From NCBI GenBank assembly GCA_963820035.1, contig CAWFYK010000002.1, positions 744,001 to 808,000 of the forward strand: DNA of 64,000 nt. The letters are read 5' to 3'. Each line of letters starts with the position of its first letter. Positions within the stretch are counted from its first letter, which is position 1. This document shows, piece after piece, positions 59,603 through 64,000 of this stretch. The DNA is from JAWWPG01 sp963820035. GTDB lineage: Bacteria > Actinomycetota > Actinomycetes > Propionibacteriales > Nocardioidaceae. The notes beneath the pieces are model-generated. The model searched no databases. It worked only from the letters and a program-made list of their open reading frames with translations, and was not told the origin of the DNA. The position numbers and the translations under genes are program-made.

Positions 59603-62582
59603 CGAGTGCCTCCACCAGGGGAATAGGTTCGTCGGGCTCCTCAGGCTCGTTGAGCAGGTCGACGACGCGAGCATGCTCCCGTCGGGTCCATAGTGCCTCG
59701 GCCGAGTTGCCGGCCCGCTCGTGCAGCTCGGCGAGCAGCACCCACGCGTCATCGCCGAACCGGTAGAGCTGAACCGCCTTCTGCGCAGCCCGGATGGCGG
59801 CGGTCTGGTCGCCGAGCCGCTGATGGTCACGAGCCAGGTCCAGCGCACCACTCGCCACCAGGAGGCGCAGCCGCTCGCGCTCGTCCACGACCCACTCCGC
59901 CGGGCCGTCCTCGGGGAGCAGCTCCCCCGTATAGAGCTCGACCGCTTGGTGGCGAAGGGCCGCCGCCTCCTCGGTCCGGTGCTGGGCCGCGGCCACGACC
60001 GCCTGGCGCAGCCGGGCTGGCATGTCCACGAGGTCCGCGGTGCTCCCCTCCGGCAATGCCAGCCGGTAGGCGTCGCCATGGCGGGCGAGCACGTCCTGCC
60101 CTGGAAGCCCGGCCGACTCAAAAGCCTGTCGAAGGCTGGAAACGTTCACCTGAAGGGATCTGGTGGCCGACGCGAGCGAGATGCCGGGCCAGAGACAGCC
60201 GATGATGTACTCCCGGTGCACGTCGGCCCCAGCGGACAATGCCAGCAGCCTGAGCAGGGCCCGGGCGCGCGGACGGACTCCGGTCAGGTTGAGCTCCACC
60301 GAGTCGATGCGGATCCGGAACCCGCCGAAGCATGTCAGCTGAAGATGTGGCCGGTCCGCACCCTCCCCGTGTGGATCGTGTGTCGGGTTGATGGCCGTCT
60401 CCACGACGGCGGCCGGAGATCGGATCAGGAGAGTCGGGTCGAAGCCGCACCGGACGGCCAGCTGCTCGGCGTGCTGTGCCAGGTCATGGCTTCGCTCCCC
60501 GCTGGTGGACAGCGCCGTGGCAGCGGCAAGCAGCGCTTGTGGGCCCGGCGCACCTGCTCGTCGTACGTCGGCCTCAGCCTCGGCGACCCGACCGGCCGCG
60601 TCGGCGGTGCCCCGCCAGGCCGCTCCGAGGGCTACGCCGGCTCGTGCCCAGGCTTGCAGCACCAACGCGTCAAGCATCTCGAAACGCCGGGCCGCCTCGA
60701 GCAGCTGCGCGCTCCCCTCTTCGCCGGCGAACTCACGGGAGACCCCCACGATGAACGCGTCGAGAGCCGGACCCCAGAGGTCACCCTCACGCGCCTGCGC
60801 CGGCTGTACCTGGGCAAGACCAACCGCGTCCCGGTGGGTCCAGCCGTCACGCCGGCGACGGGCGAGCGCCAGACTCCCGGCGAGATGTTCGAGCCACTCG
60901 AACCCACCGGACTCTGACTCGCGCCGCGCGGCCTCGAGACGCTGGTCGGCGTCCTCCGGCCGACGGGCTGCGAGGTCCGTCACGGCGGCCCCGAGCAGCG
61001 CGGCGGACCGCTCGAACGACCCTGCTTCGCTCTGGTCGACCGCCGCCTCGAGCTCGTCCGCTGCCGCCGCCAAGTCCCCCGCCAGCAAGACCGAAAGGCC
61101 ACTCGCCAGCCGGTCGCTCGCGGTCGCGTGGACCACGCCGCTCGAGGCGGACTCCCGCGGCAGCCGTCGGGTTGCCGCCCGCAGCCGAAGGCCCCAGTGC
61201 CGGCGAGAGTCGGGATCGGGCCGCCCGGAGCGGGTGGCCGCCCCGACCGTCCAGGCACTCGCGAGGCGTCGCTCGGCCGCGCACTGCTCCTGGAACGCTC
61301 GGTCGCTGAGCAGCGACTCGGCCCGCCGGTAGGTGGCGACGGCGTCATCGAGCAGTCCACGCCGCACCAGCCTTCGGGCCTCCGCGACCGCGAACCACGG
61401 GTCGTCGAGTCGAAGGTCGGGCGGGATGAGATCCTCCCACGAGCCGACAGCGTGGGGCTGTTGCCGTCGGGACCGCCGTAGCACCCTCGCGACGGCCGGC
61501 CAATCCTCCGCTCTGGCATAGGCGCGCAGCGCGTCATGGGTCGCGCCGACTGCCTCGAGCAGGGCGGCGCTGCGGGCATACTCCGAGCGAGCCAGCCGCG
61601 GCCCGAGCTCCTCGACCAGCGCCAGCTCCAGGTGAGCCTGCAGCACATGGTGGTAGCGGTAGCTGAACCCGTCGTCGTCCGACGAGGTGAACAGCTGCGA
61701 CTCCTCGAACTGGGCAAGGATCTCGGCGCTCCGAGTCGTGCCCAGCAAGGCGTCACACAGCGGTGCCGTCAAGAGCCCGAGGGTGCAGCTGCGGATCAGG
61801 AATCGCCGTTCCTCCTCGCTCAGCTCGGCGACCACGTTGCGAGCAAGATAGGAGCGGATCAGGTGCGACCGGCCGTCGAGGTCGGCCACGGCCCGGCATC
61901 GCTCGAGGGTGCTCTTCTTGGTGGTGGCGAGATGGAAGAGCTGGAGTCCCGCGGCCCAGCCCCCGATCTTGCGGCTCAGCGCGGCCGCGGACTCGGGGGG
62001 GAGCGGCTCCCCGTAGACCTCTTGGAGGGCCCGCTCGACCTCCCAGCTGCGGAAGCGCAGGTCCTCGTTGCCGATCTCGACGATCTGTCCGGAGACCCGC
62101 AGCTTCGGCAGGTTGAACAGAGGTGGGGTGCGCGAGCCCAGCACGACGCGGACCTCTGGCGGCCGCAGCTCGATGAAGCGCTCCAACGCCGACTCGGCGA
62201 GTGACCCGCGGATCTCGTGCAGGTCGTCGAGAAAGACGGCTCGTGGGACGGGAGCCCGGTCGACCGCTGCAAGGAGCTCATGGACATAGCGGATGCTCGT
62301 CGTCGGTACGCCGCCCGGCGTACCGAGAGCGCGCGCCAGGTGAGCCACCATCGCCTCTGCAGACCCGTCGTCCGCGGTGACCCGATACCAGCCGGCAGCC
62401 TCGCCGAGCCGTCCGGCGACCTGCGCCATCAGCGTGGTCTTGCCCGCTCCGGCCATCCCGACGACCAAGCCGGTGGGCGCCGACTCCGGGTCGAGCAGGG
62501 GCCTGATCAGGCGCTCGCGCGCCAGCCCACGGGGGGTAGGTAGTCGGAGCTTCTCCGAGAGGACGACGATGTCTGAGCACAT
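59544..62582 (-). CDS. STAND ATPase-SARP fusion transcriptional regulator
   Basis: A 1012-residue protein. The N-terminal MalT-like STAND ATPase has Walker A LVVGMAGAGKTTLMAQ and Walker B RAVFLDDLHEI (residues 35-300), then helical TPR-like repeats (300-750), then a winged-helix OmpR-type DNA-binding segment (LTCFGGFRIRIDSVELNLTG, TRSLQVNVSSLRQAFESAG) and a bacterial transcriptional activation domain (850-1000). Large regulators of this type usually respond to a ligand bound by the ATPase part. It converges with the last baseplate gene and is divergent from the LuxR gene; the SARP-like operator between them suggests it controls that gene. Confidence 0.88.
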   Translation of the reverse strand: MCSDIVVLSEKLRLPTPRGLARERLIRPLLDPESAPTGLVVGMAGAGKTTLMAQVAGRLGEAAGWYRVTADDGSAEAMVAHLARALGTPGGVPTTSIRYVHELLAAVDRAPVPRAVFLDDLHEIRGSLAESALERFIELRPPEVRVVLGSRTPPLFNLPKLRVSGQIVEIGNEDLRFRSWEVERALQEVYGEPLPPESAAALSRKIGGWAAGLQLFHLATTKKSTLERCRAVADLDGRSHLIRSYLARNVVAELSEEERRFLIRSCTLGLLTAPLCDALLGTTRSAEILAQFEESQLFTSSDDDGFSYRYHHVLQAHLELALVEELGPRLARSEYARSAALLEAVGATHDALRAYARAEDWPAVARVLRRSRRQQPHAVGSWEDLIPPDLRLDDPWFAVAEARRLVRRGLLDDAVATYRRAESLLSDRAFQEQCAAERRLASAWTVGAATRSGRPDPDSRRHWGLRLRAATRRLPRESASSGVVHATASDRLASGLSVLLAGDLAAAADELEAAVDQSEAGSFERSAALLGAAVTDLAARRPEDADQRLEAARRESESGGFEWLEHLAGSLALARRRRDGWTHRDAVGLAQVQPAQAREGDLWGPALDAFIVGVSREFAGEEGSAQLLEAARRFEMLDALVLQAWARAGVALGAAWRGTADAAGRVAEAEADVRRAGAPGPQALLAAATALSTSGERSHDLAQHAEQLAVRCGFDPTLLIRSPAAVVETAINPTHDPHGEGADRPHLQLTCFGGFRIRIDSVELNLTGVRPRARALLRLLALSAGADVHREYIIGCLWPGISLASATRSLQVNVSSLRQAFESAGLPGQDVLARHGDAYRLALPEGSTADLVDMPARLRQAVVAAAQHRTEEAAALRHQAVELYTGELLPEDGPAEWVVDERERLRLLVASGALDLARDHQRLGDQTAAIRAAQKAVQLYRFGDDAWVLLAELHERAGNSAEALWTRREHARVVDLLNEPEEPDEPIPLVEALVSRQDRDAPRRPGAARARA

Positions 62583-62718
62583 GAGTGGTGGACGCCTACG
62601 CTTGTCCCTCGCAGCCCGTCACGCGAGGTCGACACTTCGGAGGGTAGTGGAGCGCGCAACCCCCGTCCTGAGGTTTATCGAAATGGTGCAAGCAGGACAA
62701 CTGCTCGGGCTGAAACGG

Positions 62719-62747
62719 TTGTTGAGCGTTTGTTGACTCGTTGTGAA
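62719..62747 (+). promoter_or_regulatory. Candidate SARP operator: three heptamers at 11-bp spacing
   Basis: TTGTTGA at 62719 and 62730, and TTGTGAA at 62741, are direct repeats at exactly 11 bp, the SARP binding arrangement. A possible -10 box GATACT starts at 62758, 10 bases after the last heptamer, close to the 8-base spacing of known SARP promoters. The LuxR gene starts at 62798. Confidence 0.6.
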
Positions 62748-62797
62748 CCGCACCTCGGATACTCGGGTGTGATGGGACGACGAAAGCGGGACAGCTG

Positions 62798-63424
62798 ATG
62801 ACTCAGCGAATCGACACCTACATCTATGCCAACGACCCGATCTCGAAGGCTGGCGCGGTCGGCCAGCTGCGTACGAGGCCGGAGATCAACATCGTCGGCG
62901 ACTCCGACGTCGACCAGGCCCACGTGGCCGTCGTCGTCACGGACGTCGTGGACGACGACACCCTCCGCGTGCTTCGCGCCCTCCAGCGAGGTGGCGTTCC
63001 ACGGACGGTCGTGGTCGCCACGAGCCTCGACGACGTTGCCGTCGTCGCCGCAGCGGGGGCCGGCGCGTCCGGACTGCTCCGCCGTTCGGACGCCACCCCG
63101 GAGCGCCTTGCCGACGTCCTCGTCCGGATCGCCACCGGCGACGGCGAGGTGCCGTCCGACCTGCTGGCCCGGCTGCTCGACCAGGTGGGCCGCCTGCAGC
63201 GGCAGGTGCTCGCGCCGCGTGGACTCGTGTTCTCCGGCTTGAACGACCGCGAGACCTCTGTCCTGCGGCTCGTCGCAGACGGTCTGGACACCGCCGAGAT
63301 CGCGACCCAGCTGGCCTACAGCGAGCGGACCGTCAAGAACGTGCTGCACGACGTCACGACCCGGCTTCAGCTTCGCAACAGATCACACGCCGTCGCCTAC
63401 GCGCTCCGTGAGGGTCTCATCTGA
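62798..63424 (+). CDS. LuxR-type regulator with degenerate receiver domain
   Basis: A 208-residue protein. Residues 1-110 resemble a receiver fold but lack the acidic pair and the usual phospho-Asp (the stretch reads AVVVTDVVDDDTLRVL), so phosphorylation is unlikely. Residues 140-205 are a LuxR helix-turn-helix (LNDRETSVLRLVADGLDTAE, YSERTVKNVLHDV). Such orphan regulators accompany eCIS loci in actinobacteria. Its promoter region holds the SARP-like heptamers, so it may act below the STAND-SARP protein and drive eCIS expression. Confidence 0.87.
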   Translation: MTQRIDTYIYANDPISKAGAVGQLRTRPEINIVGDSDVDQAHVAVVVTDVVDDDTLRVLRALQRGGVPRTVVVATSLDDVAVVAAAGAGASGLLRRSDATPERLADVLVRIATGDGEVPSDLLARLLDQVGRLQRQVLAPRGLVFSGLNDRETSVLRLVADGLDTAEIATQLAYSERTVKNVLHDVTTRLQLRNRSHAVAYALREGLI

Positions 63425-63497
63425 CCGGACGCTCTGGCCCGGCGGGAACCGGTTGACGTCCGGCGTACTGGGGCTGATCCTTGAAGAGGATGACGCC

Positions 63498-64000
63498 ATG
63501 ACCTTCGACCACGAGCAGCTTCAGAACGCCCACACGATCATCGCGGTGGGCGAGCGGCTCGGTGCGTCCCAACGCGACATCCAGATCGCCCTCATGACGG
63601 CGATGCAGGAGTCCAGCCTGCAGAACCTCTCCGGCGGCGACCGCGACTCGGTCGGGCTCTTCCAGCAACGGGACGCATGGGGAACCTTCGAACAGCGGCA
63701 CAACCCGGCAACGGCGGCCGCCATGTTCTTCCAGGGCGGCCACGAGGGGCAGCGAGGGCTGTTCGACTTCAGCGACCGCAACTCGATGAGCCTGTCCGAG
63801 GCCGCCCAAGCCGTGCAGGTCTCGGCGTACCCGGATGCCTATGCCAAGTGGGACACCGACGCGGCGCAGATCCTGCAGCACGCCGACGGTCTCCCGCCGG
63901 CGGCCGGCGACCCCGGGACGGGAGCCGGAGCCGACCCGTTCGCCCCGGACAAGGGGACCCACGTGGCGGCCACCGACCAGGACCACGACGGTCTCACCGA
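63498..64000 (+). CDS. Lysozyme/transglycosylase-like protein, N-terminal part (runs off window)
   Basis: The ATG at 63498 (AGAGG 8 bases upstream) opens a frame that has no stop before the window ends. It reads TFDHEQLQNAHTIIAVGERL, then LMTAMQESSLQNLSGGDRD, SVGLFQQRDAWGTFEQRHN and TAAAMFFQGG, the pattern of lysozyme-like transglycosylases in which the Glu of QESSL is catalytic. From about residue 130 it turns into a Gly/Asp/Pro linker, so further domains probably follow. It lies in the eCIS locus 73 bases after the LuxR gene and may be a cell wall enzyme or cargo. Confidence 0.75.
   Translation, partial: MTFDHEQLQNAHTIIAVGERLGASQRDIQIALMTAMQESSLQNLSGGDRDSVGLFQQRDAWGTFEQRHNPATAAAMFFQGGHEGQRGLFDFSDRNSMSLSEAAQAVQVSAYPDAYAKWDTDAAQILQHADGLPPAAGDPGTGAGADPFAPDKGTHVAATDQDHDGLT

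Noticed and set aside
46081..64000. Prophage
   Set aside because: Contractile tail genes are present, but no capsid, portal, terminase, integrase, lysogeny regulator or attachment site. Gene order with PAAR, LysM and two tubes fits an eCIS.

Overview
The window is high-GC DNA from an actinobacterium, most likely of the Nocardioides/Propionibacteriales type. The evidence is dense GTG and TTG starts with 4-bp stop/start overlaps, a clpS-DUF2017-murI-MBL-rph-rdgB block like that of mycobacteria, a DosR/DosS-like two-component system, FGE of the Streptomyces type, and an actinobacterial contractile injection locus. The genus is an inference. Most of the window is ordinary chromosomal housekeeping; 46-64 kb is accessory.

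Layout. 1-12 kb: MFS transporter end, aminopeptidase P, GNAT, groES-like chaperonin, peroxiredoxin, tRNA-Leu(UAG), a phosphoketolase-acetate kinase operon, and a hypoxia/dormancy-type cluster (GAF histidine kinase, DoxX-like protein, universal stress protein, NarL-type regulator) with two candidate DosR boxes. 12-22.4 kb: nucleotide and NAD metabolism and cell wall genes (rdgB, rph, MBL, murI, prs, clpS, pncB), interrupted by a sigma factor/VOC pair and by repeats. 22.4-27.3 kb: DUF1697, ABC-2 exporter and its two-component system. 27.8-35.7 kb: hppD/Lrp, galE, the folate pair fhs-fchA, formylglycine-generating enzyme, and a crcB-DUF190-crcB fluoride export operon behind a clear fluoride riboswitch. 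35.7-43.8 kb: helicase, MFS, YqgE, malic enzyme, DUF3048 lipoprotein, and an NlpC/P60 hydrolase behind a c-di-AMP (ydaO) riboswitch. 43.9-46.1 kb: two tandem frameshifted membrane-protein pseudogenes and a GntR regulator.

46.1-64 kb is an extracellular contractile injection system (eCIS) locus: PAAR tip and M15 peptidase on the minus strand, then sheath, tube, small assembly proteins, a long disordered VQR-repeat protein, second tube, LysM protein, VgrG-like spike, gp25, baseplate J and tail protein I. It is followed by a STAND ATPase-SARP fusion regulator, a LuxR-type regulator and the start of a lysozyme-like gene. Between the two regulators lie three heptamers at exact 11-bp spacing, the architecture of a SARP operator. 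No capsid, portal, terminase or integrase is present. The usual AAA+ ATPase and tape-measure genes are not in the window and may lie beyond its end.

The most unusual structure is a family of 22-bp tandem repeat arrays. At two loci (14963-15746 and 21485-22350) an array in one orientation and an array in the opposite orientation flank a 267-bp core that appears identical at both sites and is itself a long imperfect palindrome. A single-armed array sits at the groES end (2905-3098). A divergent two-armed array with the same 22-bp period lies at 27425-27811. Two related units are embedded in frame in the eCIS VQR-repeat gene. Every array outside that gene is intergenic, mostly between convergent genes.
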